Shown piece by piece: positions 37,701-51,688 of a stretch of DNA of 64,000 nt. The notes beneath the pieces are model-generated. The model searched no databases. It worked only from the letters and a program-made list of their open reading frames with translations, and had not been told where the DNA came from. Source of the DNA: Antedon bifida (taxonomy: Eukaryota > Echinodermata > Crinoidea > Comatulida > Antedonidae); NCBI GenBank assembly GCA_963402885.1, contig OY727094.1, positions 19,780,501 to 19,844,500 of the forward strand, written 5' to 3'. The position numbers were made by a program, and so were the translations under genes. How positions within the stretch are numbered: position 1 is the first letter of the stretch; each line of letters begins with the position of its first letter.

Positions 37701-39739
37701 TGCGATTTGAAGCTATTCTGTACACTTTGATGTTTTGTGTGAAAAGTTTTGTCGAAATGTTCAAAATGGTCTAAAACGGTTTCTAATGTGATTTTAAGCA
37801 CTTTGATGTTTTTGTGTAACCAAGTTTCATCGAAATCTTCAAAATGGTCTAAAACGTCTCCAAATGCGATTTGAAGCTATTCTAAGCACTTTGGTGTTTT
37901 TATGTTAACAAGTTTTTTCGAAAATCACAAAATGCTCTAAAATGTCGCAAAATGCGATTTGAAGCTATTCTAAGCACTTTGGTGTTTTTATGTTAACAAG
38001 TTTTTTCGTGAATCATAAAATGGTCTAAAACGTCTCCAAATGCGATTTGAAGCTATTCTAAGCACTTTGGTGTTTTTATGTTAACAAGTTATTTCGAAAA
38101 TCACAAAATGGTCTAAAACGTATCCAAATGCGATTTGAAGCTATTCTAAGCACTTTGGTGTTTTTATGTTAACAAGTTTTTTTGAAAATCACAAAATGGT
38201 CCAAAACGTCTCCAAATGCGATTTGAAGCCATTCTAAGCACTTTGGTGTTTTTATGTTAACAAGTTATTTCGAAAATCACAAAATGGTCTAAAATGTCTC
38301 CAAATGCGATTTGAAGCTATTCTAAGCACTTTGTTGTTTTTATGTTAACAAGTTTTTTCGAAAATCACAAAATGGTCTAAAACGTCTCCAAATGCGATTT
38401 GAAGCTATTCTAAGCACTTTGGTGTTTTTATGTTAACAAGTTTTTTCGAAAATCACAAAATGGTCTAAAATGTCTCCAAATGCGATTTAAAGCTATTCTG
38501 TACACTTTGATGTTTTGTGTGAAAAATGTTTGTCGAAATGCTCAAAATGGTCTAAAACGTTTTTAAATACGATATTAAGCTATTTTGTGCTCTTTGATGT
38601 TTTTGTGTGAAAAGTTTTATCGAAATGCTCAAAATGGTCTAAAACGTTTTTAAATGTGATTTTAAGCACTTTGATGTTTTTGTGTAACCAAGTTTCATCG
38701 AAATCCTCAAAATGGTCTAAAACGTCTCCAAATGCGATTTGAAGCTATTCTAAGCACTTTGGTGTTTTTATGTAACCAAGTTTCATCGAAATCCTCAAAA
38801 TGGTCTAAAACGTCTCCAAATGCGATTTGAAGCTATTCTAAGCACTTTGGTGTTTTTATGTTAACAAGTTTTTTCGAAAATCACAAAATGCTCTAAAACG
38901 TCTCCAAATGCGATTTGAAGCTATTCTAAGCACTTTGGTGTTTTTATGTTAACAAGTTTTTTCGAAAATCACAAAATGGTCTAAAATGTCTCCAAATGCG
39001 ATTTGAAGCTATTCTGTACACTTTGATGTTTTGTGTGAAAAGTTTTGTCGAAATGTTCAAAATGGTCTAAAACGGTTTCTAATGTGATTTTAAGCACTTT
39101 GATGTTTTTGTGTAACCAAGTTTCATCGAAATCTTCAAAATGGTCTAAAACGTCTCCAAATGCGATTTGAAGCTATTCTAAGCACTTTGGTGTTTTTATG
39201 TTAACAAGTTTTTTCGAAAATCACAAAATGCTCTAAAATGTCTCAAAATGCGATTTGAAGCTATTCTAAGCACTTTGGTGTTTTTATGTTAACAAGTTTT
39301 TTCGTGAATCATAAAATGGTCTAAAACGTCTCCAAATGCGATTTGAAGCTATTCTTAGCACTTTGGTGTATAAATGTTTAACAAGTTTTTTGGAAAATCA
39401 CAAAATGGTCTAAAACGTATCCAAATGCGATTTGAAGCTATTCTAAGCACTTTGGTGTTTTTATGTTAACAAGTTTTTTTGAAAATCACAAAATGGTCCA
39501 AAACGTCTCCAAATGCGATTTGAAGCCATTCTAAGCACTTTGGTGTTTTTATGTTAACAAGTTATTTCGAAAATCACAAAATGGTCTAAAATGTCTCCAA
39601 ATGCGATTTGAAGCTATTCTAAGCACTTTGTTGTTTTTATGTTAACAAGTTTTTTCGAAAATCACAAAATGGTCTAAAACGTCTCCAAATGCGATTTGAA
39701 GCTATTCTAAGCACTTTGGTGTTTTTATGTTAACAAGTT

Positions 39740-40612
39740 ATTTCGAAAATCACAAAATGGTCTAAAACGTCTCCAAATGCGATTTGAAGCTATTCTAAGC
39801 ACTTTGGTGTTTTTATGTTAACAAGGTTTTTCGAAAATCATAAAATGGTCTAAAATGTCTAAAAATGCGATTTGAAGCTATTCTAAGCACTTTGGTGTTT
39901 TTATGTTAACTAGTTTTTTCAAAAATCACAAAATGGTCTAAAACGTCTCCAAATGCGATTTGAAGCTATTCTAAGCACTTTGGTGTTTTTATGTTAACAT
40001 ATTTTTTCGAAAATCACAAAATGGTCCAAAATGTCTCCAAATGCGATTTGAAGCTATTCTAAGCACTTTGGTGTTTTTATGTTAACAAGTTTTTTCGAAA
40101 ATCACAAAATGGTCTAAAATGATCCAAATGCGATTTGAAGCTATTCTGTACACTTTGGTGTTTTTATGTTAACAAGTTTTTTCGAAAATCACAAAATGGT
40201 CTAAAACGTCTCCAAATGCGATTTGAAGCTATTCTAAGCACTTTGGTGTTTTTATGTTAACAAGGTTTTTCGAAAATCACAAAATGGTCTAAAATGACTA
40301 AAAATGCGATTTGAAGCTATTCTAAGCACTTTGGTGTTTTTATGTTAACAAGTTTTTTCAAAAATCACAAAATGGTCTAAAACGTCTCCAAATGCGATTT
40401 GAAGCTATTCTAAGCACTTTGATGTTTTTATGTTAACAAGTTTTTTTGAAAATCACAAAATGGTCTAAAACGTCTCCAAATGCGATTTGAAGCTATTCTA
40501 AGCACTTCGGTGTTTTTATGTTAACATATTTTTTCGAAAATCACAAAATGGTCTAAAATGTCTCCAAATGCGATTTGAAGCTATTCTGTACACTTTGATG
40601 TTTTGTGTGAAA
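39740..40612 (+). repeat. Higher-order block, copy 1 (partner 42265-43137)
   Basis: Constant 2525-bp offset supported by ATGGTCCAAAATG (40021/42546) and the short junction AAAATGATCCAAATG (about 40117/42642). The copies part at the D monomer, GAAAAGTTTTG here against GAAAATTTTTTG in the partner. Confidence 0.78.
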
Positions 40613-43600
40613 AGTTTTGTCGAAATGTTCAAAATGGTCTAAAACGGTTTCTAATGTGATTTTAAGCACTTTGATGTTTTTGTGTAACCAAGTTTCATCG
40701 AAATCCTCAAAATGGTCTAAAACGTCTCCAAATGCGATTTGAAGCTATTCTAAGCACTTTGGTGTTTTTATGTTAACAAGTTTTTTCGAAAATCACAAAA
40801 TGCTCTAAAATGTCTCAAAATGCGATTTGAAGCTATTCTAAGCACTTTGGTGTTTTTATGTTAACAAGTTTTTTCGTGAATCATAAAATGGTCTAAAACG
40901 TCTCCAAATGCGTTTTGAAGCTATTCTAAGCACTTTGTTGTTTTTATGTTAACAAGTTTTTTCGAAAATCACAAAATGGTCTAAAACGTATCCAAATGCG
41001 ATTTGAAGCTATTCTAAGCACTTTGGTGTTTTTATGTTAACAAGTTTTTTTGAAAATCACAAAATGGTCTAAAACGTCTCCAAATGCGATTTGAAGCCAT
41101 TCTAAGCACTTTGGTGTTTTTATGTTAACAAGTTATTTCGAAAATCACAAAATGGTCTAAAATGTCTCCAAATGCGATTTGAAGCTATTCTAAGCACTTT
41201 GTTGTTTTTATGTTAACAAGTTTTTTCGAAAATCACAAAATGGTCTAAAACGTCTCCAAATGCGATTTGAAGCTATTCTAAGCACTTTGGTGTTTTTATG
41301 TTAACAAGTTTTTTCGAAAATCACAAAATGGTCTAAAATGTCTCCAAATGCGATTTAAAGCTATTCTGTACACTTTGATGTTTTGTGTGAAAAATGTTTG
41401 TCGAAATGCTCAAAATGGTCTAAAACGTTTTTAAATACGATATTAAGCTATTTTGTGCTCTTTGATGTTTTTGTGTGAAAAATTTTTGTCGAAATGCTCA
41501 AAATGGTCTAAAACGTTTTTAAATACGATATTAAGCTATTTTGTGCCCTTTGATGTTTTTGTGTGAAAAGTTTTATCGAAATGCTCAAAATGGTCTAAAA
41601 CGGTTTCTAATGTGATTTTAAGCACTTTGATGTTTTTGTGTAACCAAGTTTCATCGAAATCCTCAAAATGGTCTAAAACCTCTCCAAATGCGATTTGAAG
41701 CTATTCTAAGCACTTTGGTGTTTTTATGTTAACAAGTTTTTTCGAAAATCACAAAATCCTCTAAAATGTCTAAAAATGCGATTTGAAGCTATTCTAAGCA
41801 CTTTGGTGTTTTTATGTTAACAAGTTTTTTCGAAAATCACAAAATGGTCTAAAATGTCTCCAAATGCGATTTGAAGCTATTCTGTACACTTTGATGTTTT
41901 TATGTTAAAAAGTTTTTTCGAAAATCACAAAATGGTCTAAAACGTCTCCAAATGCGATTTGAAGCTATTCTTAGCACTTTGGTGTTTTTATGTTAACAAG
42001 TTTTTCGAAAATCACAAAATGGTCTAAAACGTCTCCAAATGCGATTTGAAGCTATTCTAAGCACTTTGATGTTTTTATGTTAACAAGTTTTTCGAAAATC
42101 ACAAAATGGTCTAAAACGTCTCCAAATGCGATTTGAAGCTATTCTAAGCACTTTGGTGTTTTTATGTTAACAAGTTTTTTCGAAAATGACAAAATGGTCT
42201 AAAACGTCTCCAAATGCGATTTGAAGCTATTCTAAGCACTTTGGTGTTTTTATGTTAACAAGTTTTTTCGAAAATCACAAAATGGTCTAAAACGTCTCCA
42301 AATGCGATTTGAAGCTATTCTAAGCACTTTGGTGTTTTTATGTTAACAAGGTTTTTCGAAAATCATAAAATGGTCTAAAATGTCTAAAAATGCGATTTGA
42401 AGCTATTCTAAGCACTTTGGTGTTTTTATGTTAACTAGTTTTTTCAAAAATCACAAAATGGTCTAAAACGTCTCCAAATGCGATTTGAAGCTATTCTAAG
42501 CACTTTGGTGTTTTTATGTTAACATATTTTTTCGAAAATCACAAAATGGTCCAAAATGTCTCCAAATGCGATTTGAAGCTATTCTAAGCACTTTGGTGTT
42601 TTTATGTTAACAAGTTTTTTCGAAAATCACAAAATGGTCTAAAATGATCCAAATGCGATTTGAAGCTATTCTGTACACTTTGGTGTTTTTATGTTAACAA
42701 GTTTTTTCGAAAATCACAAAATGGTCTAAAACGTCTCCAAATGCGATTTGAAGCTATTCTAAGCACTTTGGTGTTTTTATGTTAACAAGGTTTTTCGAAA
42801 ATCACAAAATGGTCTAAAATGACTAAAAATGCGATTTGAAGCTATTCTAAGCACTTTGGTGTTTTTATGTTAACAAGTTTTTTCAAAAATCACAAAATGG
42901 TCTAAAACGTCTCCAAATGCGATTTGAAGCTATTCTAAGCACTTTGATGTTTTTATGTTAACAAGTTTTTTTGAAAATCACAAAATGGTCTAAAACGTCT
43001 CCAAATGCGATTTGAAGCTATTCTAAGCACTTCGGTGTTTTTATGTTAACATATTTTTTCGAAAATCACAAAATGGTCTAAAATGTCTCCAAATGCGATT
43101 TGAAGCTATTCTATACACTTTGATGTTTTGTGTGAAAATTTTTTGTCGAAATGCTCAAAATGGTCTAAAACGGTTTCTAATGTGATTTTAAGCATTTTGA
43201 TATTTTTGTGTAACCAAGTTTTTTTGAAAATCACAAAATGGTCTAAAACGTCTCCAAATGCGATTTGAAGCAATTCTAAGCACTTTGGTGTTTTTATGTT
43301 AACAAGTTTTTTCGAAAATCACAAAATGGTCTAAAATGTCTCCAAATGCGATTTGAAGCTATTCTGTACACTTTGATGTTTTGTGTGAAAAGTTTTGTCG
43401 AAATGTTCAAAATGGTCTAAAACGGTTTCTAATGTGATTTTAAGCACTTTGATGTTTTTGTGTAACCAAGTTTCATCGAAATCCTCAAAATGGTCTAAAA
43501 CGTCTCCAAATGCGATTTGAAGCTATTCTAAGCACTTTGGTGTTTTTATGTTAACAAGTTTTTTCGAAAATCACAAAATGGTCTAAAACGTCTCCAAATG

Positions 43601-46600
43601 CGATTTGAAGCTATTCTAAGCACTTTGGTGTTTTTATGTTAACAAGTTTTTTCGAAAATCACAAAATTGTCTAAAACGTCTCCAAAATGCGATTTGAAGC
43701 TATTCTAAGCACTTTGGTGTTTTTATGTTAACAAGTTTTTTCGAAAATCACAAAATGGTCTAAAATGTCTCCAAATGCGATTTTATGTGAAAAGTTTTGT
43801 CGAAATGCTCAAAATGGTCTAAAACGGTTTCTAATGTGATTTTAAGCACTTTGATGTTTTTGTGTAACCAAGTTTCATCGAAATCCTCAAAATGGTCTAA
43901 AACGTCTCCAAATGCGATTTGAAGCTATTCTTTGAACTTTGGTGTTTTTATGATAACAATTTTTTTCGAAAATCACAAAATGGTCTAAAACGTTTTTAAA
44001 TACGATATTAAGCTATTTTGTGCACTTTGATGTTTTTGTGTGAAAAATGTTGGTCGAAATGCTTAAATTGGTCTAAAACGTTTTTAAATACGATATTAAG
44101 CTATTTTTGTGCCCTTTGATGTTTTTGTGTGAAAAGTTTTATCGAAATGCTCAAAATGGTCTAAAACGGTTTCTAATGTGATTTTAAGCACTTTGATGTT
44201 TTTGTGCAACCAAGTTTTTTTGAAAATCACAAAATGGTCTAAAACGTCTCCAAATGCGATTTAAAGATATTCTAAGCACTTTGGTGTTTTTATGTTAACA
44301 AATTTTTTCGAAAATCACAAAATGGTCTAAAACGTCTCATAATGCGATTTGAAGCTATTCTAAGCACTTTGGTGTTTTTATGGTAACAAGTTTTTTCGAA
44401 AATCACAAAATTGTCTAAAACGTCTCCAAATGCGATTTGAAGCTATTCTAAGCACTTTGGTGTTTTTATGTTAACAAGGTTTTTCGAAAATCACAAAATG
44501 GTCTAAAACGTTTTTAAATACGATATTAAGCTATTTTGTGTCCTTTTATGTTTTTGTGTGAAAAGTTTAATCGAAATGCTCAAAATGGTCTAAAACGGTT
44601 TCTAATGTGAATTTAAGCACTTTGATGTTTTTGTGTAACCAAGTTTTTTTGAAAATCACAAAATGGTCTAAAACGTCTCCAAATGCGATTTGAAGCTATT
44701 CTGTACACTTTGATATTTTTATGTTAAAAAGTTTTTTCGAAATTCACAAAATGGTCTAAAACGTCTCCAAATGCGATTTGAAGCTATTCTTAGCACTTTG
44801 GTGTATAAATGTTAACAAGTTTTTTGGAAAATCACAAAATGGTCTAAAACGTCTCCAAATGCGATTTGAAGCTATTCTAAGCACTTTGGTGTTTTTATGT
44901 TAACAAGTTTTTTCGAAAATCACAAAATAGTCTAAAATGTCTCCAAATGCGATTTGAAGCTATTCTGTACACTTTGATGTTTTGTGTGAAAAGTTTTGTC
45001 GAAATGCTCAAAATGGTCTAAAACGGTTTCTAATGTGATTTTAAGCACTTTGATGTTTTTGTGTAACCAAGTTTCATCGAAATCCTCAAAATGGTCTAAA
45101 ACGTCTCCAAATGCGATTTGAAGCTATTCTAAGCACTTTGGTGTTTTTATGTTAACAAGTTTTTTCGAAAATCACAAAATGCTCTAAAATGTCTCCAAAT
45201 GCGATTTGAAGCTATTCTAAGCACTTTGGTGTTTTTATGTTAACAAGTTTTTTCGAAAATCCCAAAATGGTCTAAAACGTCTCCAAATGCGATTTGAAGC
45301 TATTTTAAGCACTTTGGTGTTTTTATGTTAACAAGTTTTTTCGAAAATCACAAAATGGTCTAAAACGTCTCCAAATGCGATTTGAAGCTATTCTAAGCAC
45401 TTTGGTGTTTTTATGTTAACAAGTTTTTTCGAAAATCACAAAATGGTCTAAAATGTCTCCAAATGCGATTTGAAGCTATTCTAAGCACTTTGGTGTTTTT
45501 ATGTTAACAAGTTTTTTCGAAAATCACAAAATGGTCTAAAACGTCTCCAAATGCGATTTGAAGCTATTCTAAGCACTTTGGTGTTTTTATGTTAACAAGG
45601 TTTTTCGAAAATCACAAAATGGTCTAAAATGTCTAAAAATGCGATTTGAAGCTATTCTAAGCACTTTGGTGTTTTTATGTTAACAAGTTTTTTCAAAAAT
45701 CACAAAATGGTATAAAACGTCTCCAAATGCGATTTGAAGCTATTCTAAGCACTTTGGTGTTTTTATGTTAACATATTTTTTCGAAAATCACAAAATGGTC
45801 TAAAATGTCTCCAAATGCGATTTGAAGCTATTCTGTACACTTTGATGTTTTGTGTGAAAAATTTTTGTCGAAATGCTGAAAATGGTCTAAAACGTTTTTA
45901 AATACGATATTAAGCTATTTTGTGCCCTTTGATGTTTTTGTGTGAAAAGTTTTATCGAAATGCTCAAAATGGTCTAAAACGGTTTCTAATGTGATTTTAA
46001 GCAATTTGATATTTTTGTGTAACCAAGTTTTTTTGAAAATCACAAAATGGTCTAAAATGTCTCCAAATGCGATTTGAAGCTATTCTAAGCACTTTGGTGT
46101 TTTTATGTTAACAAATTTTTTCGAAAATCACAAAATGGTCTAAAACGTCTCCAAATGCGATTTGAAGCTATTCTGTACACTTTGATGTTTTTATGTTAAC
46201 AAGTTTTTTCTAAAATCACAAAATGGTCTAAAACGTCTCCAAATGCGATTTGAAGCTATTCTAAGCACTTTGGTGTTTTTATGTTAACAAGTTTTTTCGA
46301 AAATCACAAAATGGTCTAAAACGTCTCCAAATGCGATTTGAATCTATTCTAAGCACTTTGGTGTTTTTATGTTAACAAGTTTTTTCGAAAATCACAAAAT
46401 GGTCTAAAATGTCTCCAAATGCGATTTGAAGCTATTCTGTACACTTTGATGTTTTGTGTGAAAATTTTTTGTCGAAATGCTCAAAATGGTCTAAAACGTT
46501 TTTAAATACGATATTAAGCTATTTTGTGCTCTTTGATGTTTTTGAGTGAAAATTTTTTGTCGAAATGCTTAAATTGGTCTAAAACGTTTTTAAATACGAT

Positions 46601-49600
46601 ATTAAGCTATTTTGTGCCCTTTGATGTTTTTGTGTGAAAAGTTTTATCGAAATGCTCAAAATGGTCTAAAACGGTTTCTAATGTGATTTTAAGCACTTTG
46701 ATGTTTTTGTGTAACCAAGTTTTTTTGAAAATAACAAAATGGTCTAAAACGTCTCCAAATGCAATTTGAAGCTATTCTAAGCACTTTGGTGTTTTTATGT
46801 TAACAAGTTATTTCGAAAATCACAAAATGGTCTAAAATGTCTCCAAATGCGATTTGAAGCTATTCTAAGCACTTTGTTGTTTTTATGTTAACAAGTTTTT
46901 TCGAAAATCACAAAATCGTCTAAAACGTCTCCAAATGCGATTTGAAGCTATTCTAAGCACTTTGGTGTTTTTATGTTAACAAGTTTTTTAGAAAATCACA
47001 AAATGGTCTAAAACGTTTTTAAATACGATATTAAGCTATTTTGTGCTCTTTGATGTTTTTGTGTAAACATTTTTTATCGAAATGCTCAAAATGGTCTAAA
47101 ACGTTTTTAAATACGATATTAAGCTATTTTGTGTCCTTTTATGTTTTTGTGTGAAAAGTTTAATCGAAATGCTCAAAATGGTCTAAAACGGTTTCTAATG
47201 TGAATTTAAGCACTTTGATGTTTTTGTGTAACCAAGTTTTTTTGAAAATCACAAAATGGTCTAAAACGTCTCCAAATGCGATTTGAAGCTATTCTGTACA
47301 CTTTGATATTTTTATGTTAAAAAGTTTTTTCGAAATTCACAAAATGGTCTAAAACGTCTCCAAATGCGATTTGAAGCTATTCTTAGCACTTTGGTGTATA
47401 AATGTTAACAAGTTTTTTGGAAAATCACAAAATGGTCTAAAACGTCTCCAAATGCGATTTGAAGCTATTCTTAGCACTTTGGTGTTTTTATGTTAACAAG
47501 TTTTTCGAAAATCACAAAATGGTCTAAAACGTCTCCAAATGCGATTTGAAGCTATTCTAAGCACTTTGATGTTTTTATGGTAACAAGGTTTTTCGAAAAT
47601 CACAAAATGGTCTAAAACGTCTCCAAATGCGATTTGAAGCTATTCTAAGCACTTTGGTGTTTTTATGTTAACAAGTTTTTTCGAAAATCACAAAATGGTC
47701 TAAAATGTCTCCAGATGCGATTTGAAGCTATTCTGTACACTTTGATGTTTTGTGTGAAAAATTTTTGTCGAAATGCTCAAAATGGTCTAAAACGTTTTTA
47801 AATACGATATTAAGCTATTTTGTGCCCTTTGATGTTTTTGTGTGAAATGTTTTATCGAAATGCTCAAAATGGTCTAAAACGGTTTCTAATGTGATTTTAA
47901 GCATTTTGATATTTTTGTGTAACCAAGTTTTTTTGAAAATCACAAAATGGTCTAAAACGTCTCCAAATGCGATTTAAAGCTATTCTAAGCACTTTGGTGT
48001 TTTTATGTTAACAAATTTTGACGAAAATCACAAAATGGTCTAAAACGTCTCCAAATGCGATTTGAAGCTATTCTGTACACTTTGATGTTTTTATGTTAAC
48101 AAGTTTTTTCGAAAATCACAAAATGGTCTAAAACGTCTCCAAACGCGATTTGAAGCTATTCTAAGCACTTTGGTGTTTTTATGTTAACAAGTTTTTTCGA
48201 AAATCACAAAATGGTCTAAAATGTCTCCAAATGCGATTTGAAGCTATTCTGTACACTTTGATGTTTTGTGTGAAAAGTTTTGTCGAAATGCTCAAAATGG
48301 TCTAAAACGGTTTCTAATGTGATTTTAAGCACTTTGATGTTTTTGTGTAACCAAGTTTCATCGAAATCCTCAAAATGGTCTAAAACGTCCCCAAATGCGA
48401 TTTGAAGCTATTCTAAGCACTTTGGTGTTTTTATGTTAACAAGTTTTTTCGAAAATCACAAAATGGTCTAAAACGTCTCCAAATGCGATTTGAAGCTATT
48501 CTAAGCACTTTGGTGTTTTTATGTTAACAAGTTTTTTCGGAAATCACAAAATGGTCTAAAACGTCTCCAAATGCGATTTGAAGCTATTCTGTACACTTTG
48601 ATGTTTTTATGTTAACAAGTTTTTTCGAAAATCACAAAATGGTCTAAAACGTCTCCAAATGCGATTTGAAGCTATTCTAAGCACTTTGGTGTTTTTATGT
48701 TAACAAGTTTTTTCGAAAATCACAAAATGGTCTAAAACGTCTCCAAATGCGATTTGAAGCTCTTCTAAGCACTTTGGTGTTTTTATGTTAACAAGTTTTT
48801 TCGAAAATCACAAAATGGTCTAAAACGTCTCCAAATGCGATTTGAAGCTATTCTAAGCACTTTGGTGTTTTTATGTTAACAAGGTTTTTCGAAAATCACA
48901 AAATGGTCTCAAATATCTAAAAATGCTATTTGAAGCTATTCTAAGCACTTTGGTGTTTTTATGTTAACAAGTTTTTTCGTGAATCATAAAATGGTCTAAA
49001 ACGTCTCCAAATGCGATTTGAAGCTATTCTAAGCACTTTGGTGTTTTTATATTAACAAGTTTTTTCGAAAATCACAAAATGGTCTAAAACGTCTCCAAAT
49101 GCGATTTGAAGCTATTCTAAGCACTTTGGTGTTTTTATGTTAACAAGTTTTTTCGAAAATCACAAAATGGTCTAAAACGTCTCCAAATGCGATTTGAAGC
49201 TATTCTAAGCACTTTGGTGTTTTTATGTTAACAAGGTTTTTCGAAAATCACAAAATGGTCTAAAATATCTAAAAATGCTATTTGAAGCTATTCTAAGCAC
49301 TTTGGTGTTTTTATGTTAACAAGTTTTTTCGAAAATCACAAAATGGTCTAAAACGTCTCCAAATGCGATTTGAAGCTATTCTAAGCACTTTGGTGTTTTT
49401 ATGTTAACAAGGTTTTTCGAAAATCACAAAATGGTCTCAAATATCTAAAAATGCTATTTGAAGCTATTCTAAGCACTTTGGTGTTTTTATGTTAACAAGT
49501 TTTTTCGAAAATCACAAAATGGTCTAAAACGTCTCCAAATGCGATTTGAAGCTATTCTAAGCACTTTGGTGTTTTTATGTTAACAAGTTTTTTCGGAAAT

Positions 49601-50270
49601 CACAAAATGGTCTAAAACGTCTCCAAATGCGATTTGAAGCTATTCTGTACACTTTGATGTTTTTATGTTAACAAGTTTTTTCGAAAATCACAAAATGGTC
49701 TAAAACGTCTCCAAATGCGATTTGAAGCTATTCTAAGCACTTTGGTGTTTTTATGTTAACAAGTTTTTTCGAAAATCACAAAATTGTCTAAAACGTCTCC
49801 AAATGCGATTTGAAGCTCTTCTAAGCACTTTGGTGTTTTTATGTTAACAAGTTTTTTCGAAAATCACAAAATGGTCTAAAATGTCTCCAAATGCGATTTG
49901 AAGCTATTCTGTACACTTTGATGTTTAGAGTGAAAAATTTTTGTCGAAATGCTCAAAATGGTCTAAAACGTTTTTAAATACGATATTAAGCTATTTTGTG
50001 CTCTTTGGTGTTTTTGTGTGAAAAATTTTTGTCGAAATGCTTAAATTGGTCTAAAACGTTTTTAAATACGATATTAAGCTATTTTGTGCCCTTTGATGTT
50101 TTTGTGTGAAAAGTTTTATCGAAATGCTCAAAATGGTCTAAAACGGTTTCTAATGTGATTTTAAGCACTTTGATGTTTTTCTGTAACCATCTTTTTTCGA
50201 AAATCACAAAATGGTCTAAAACGTCTCCAAATGCGATTTGAAGCTATTCTAAGCACTTTGGTGTTTTTAT

Positions 50271-51292
50271 GTTAACATGTTTTTTCGAAAATCACAAAAT
50301 GGTCTAAAATGTCTCCAAATGCGATTTGAAGCTATTCTAAGCACTTTGGTGTTTTTATGTTAACAAGTTTTTTCGAAAATCACAAAATGGTCTAAAACGT
50401 TTTTAAATACGATATTAAGCTATTTTGTGCTCTTTGATGTTTTTGTGTAAAAAATTTTTGTCGAAATGCTCAAAATGGTCTAAAACGTTTTTAAATACGA
50501 TATTAAGCTATTTTGTGTCCTTTTATGTTTTTGTGTGAAAAGTTTAATCGAAATGCTCAAAATGGTCTAAAACGGTTTCTAATGTGAATTTAAGCACTTT
50601 GATGTTTTTGTGTAACCAAGTTTTTTTGAAAATCACAAAATGGTCTAAAACGTCTCCAAATGCGATTTGAAGCTATTCTGTACACTTTGATATTTTTATG
50701 TTAAAAAGTTTTTTCGAAATTCACAAAATGGTCTAAAACGTCTCCAAATGCGATTTGAAGCTATTCTTAGCACTTTGGTGTATAAATGTTTAACAAGTTT
50801 TTTGGAAAATCACAAAATGGTCTAAAACGTCTCCAAATGCGATTTGAAGCTATTTTTAGCACTTTCGTGTTTTTATGTTAACAAGTTTTTCGAAAATCAC
50901 AAAATGGTCTAAAACGTCTCCAAATGCGATTTGAAGCTATTCTAAGCACTTTGATGTTTTTATGTTAACAAGTTTTTTCGAACATCACAAAATGGTCTAA
51001 AACGTCTCCAAATGCGATTTGAAGCTATTCTAAGCACTTTGGTGTTTTTATGTTAACAAGTTTTTTCGAAAATCACAAAATGGTCTAAAACGTCTCCAAA
51101 TGCGATTTGAAGCTATTCTAAGCACTTTGGTGTTTTTATGTTAACAAGTTTTTTCGAAAATCACAAAATGGTCTAAAATGTCTCCAAATGCGATTTGAAG
51201 CTATTCTGTACACTTTGATGTTTTGTGTGAAAAGTTTTGTCGAAATGTTCAAAATGGTCTAAAACGGTTTCTAATGTGATTTTAAGCACTTT
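50271..51292 (+). repeat. Higher-order block that received the 3.1-kb insertion
   Basis: Matches 55008-56029 at offset 4737 (TTTTTAGCACTTTCGTG at 50853/55590; TCGAACATCACAAAATGG at 50979/55716). Part of it also matches about 58,900-59,540, which is 3512 bp further on. In this copy the C monomer is broken after AAGCACTTT by the transposon; the other copies are intact there. Confidence 0.82.
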
Positions 51293-51490
51293 GGCTGGTA
51301 TTCATGAAAGGGGACTAACTTTAGTCCTGGACTATCTCTGGATTTAGTCCTGGACTATTTTGAAATGGTATTCATGAAAGGGGACTATCTTTAGTCCTGG
51401 ACTAAACATGGACTAAACCTGGACTAAAACCGGCAAAAGATAGTCCACCCAAGGGGTAGGTTTAAGAAAGTTAGTCCTGGACTATCTCAA
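51293..51490 (+). repeat. Left terminal region with duplicated end and CCTGGACT cluster
   Basis: The first terminus (TGGTATTCATGAAAGGGGAC at 51296) is repeated directly at 51366, 70 bp inside. The region holds at least five CCTGGACT words, which are probable subterminal recognition repeats. Confidence 0.8.
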
Positions 51491-51688
51491 GAATAGCTCG
51501 AAAAAAATGGCGGCCTGAGGTAAGGTAGGTTACAAGTGTGACAACGTTAAAACCATATTTAAGAAACAAAATATTATTAATCATTTTTATTTGTATCAAA
51601 TTAGTAAATATAACGTATATTTAATATAATAAAGTACTTTAGAAAGTAAAAAAATTATATTTAGTAAGTTAATTTAGTGTGTTTAATC
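51491..51688. other. Possible leader of the ancestral gene in the 3.1-kb element
   Basis: AAAATGGCGGC at 51504-51514, followed by CTGAG|GTAAGG, resembles a YY1-type start-site motif next to a splice donor. The ATG reading frame stops after three codons. The remainder is AT-rich with nothing recognisable. Speculative. Confidence 0.2.

Larger units (their letters stand above)
14901..51292 (+). repeat. Satellite array, segment 3 (main body)
   Basis: An uninterrupted 36.4-kb run of A, B, C and D monomers in one orientation. It is composed of multi-kilobase blocks repeated at constant offsets, including 1874, 2525, 4902/4903, 10966 and 18048 bp. Chimeric monomers and recurrent truncations mark past exchange. 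I saw no inverted monomer, no transposon and no open reading frame of note. The right end is the insertion point of the 3.1-kb element, after AAGCACTTT. Confidence 0.96.

Noticed and set aside
4562..51292. CRISPR-like array
   Set aside because: Repeats are contiguous related monomers with no unique spacers, no cas genes, and the context is eukaryotic.
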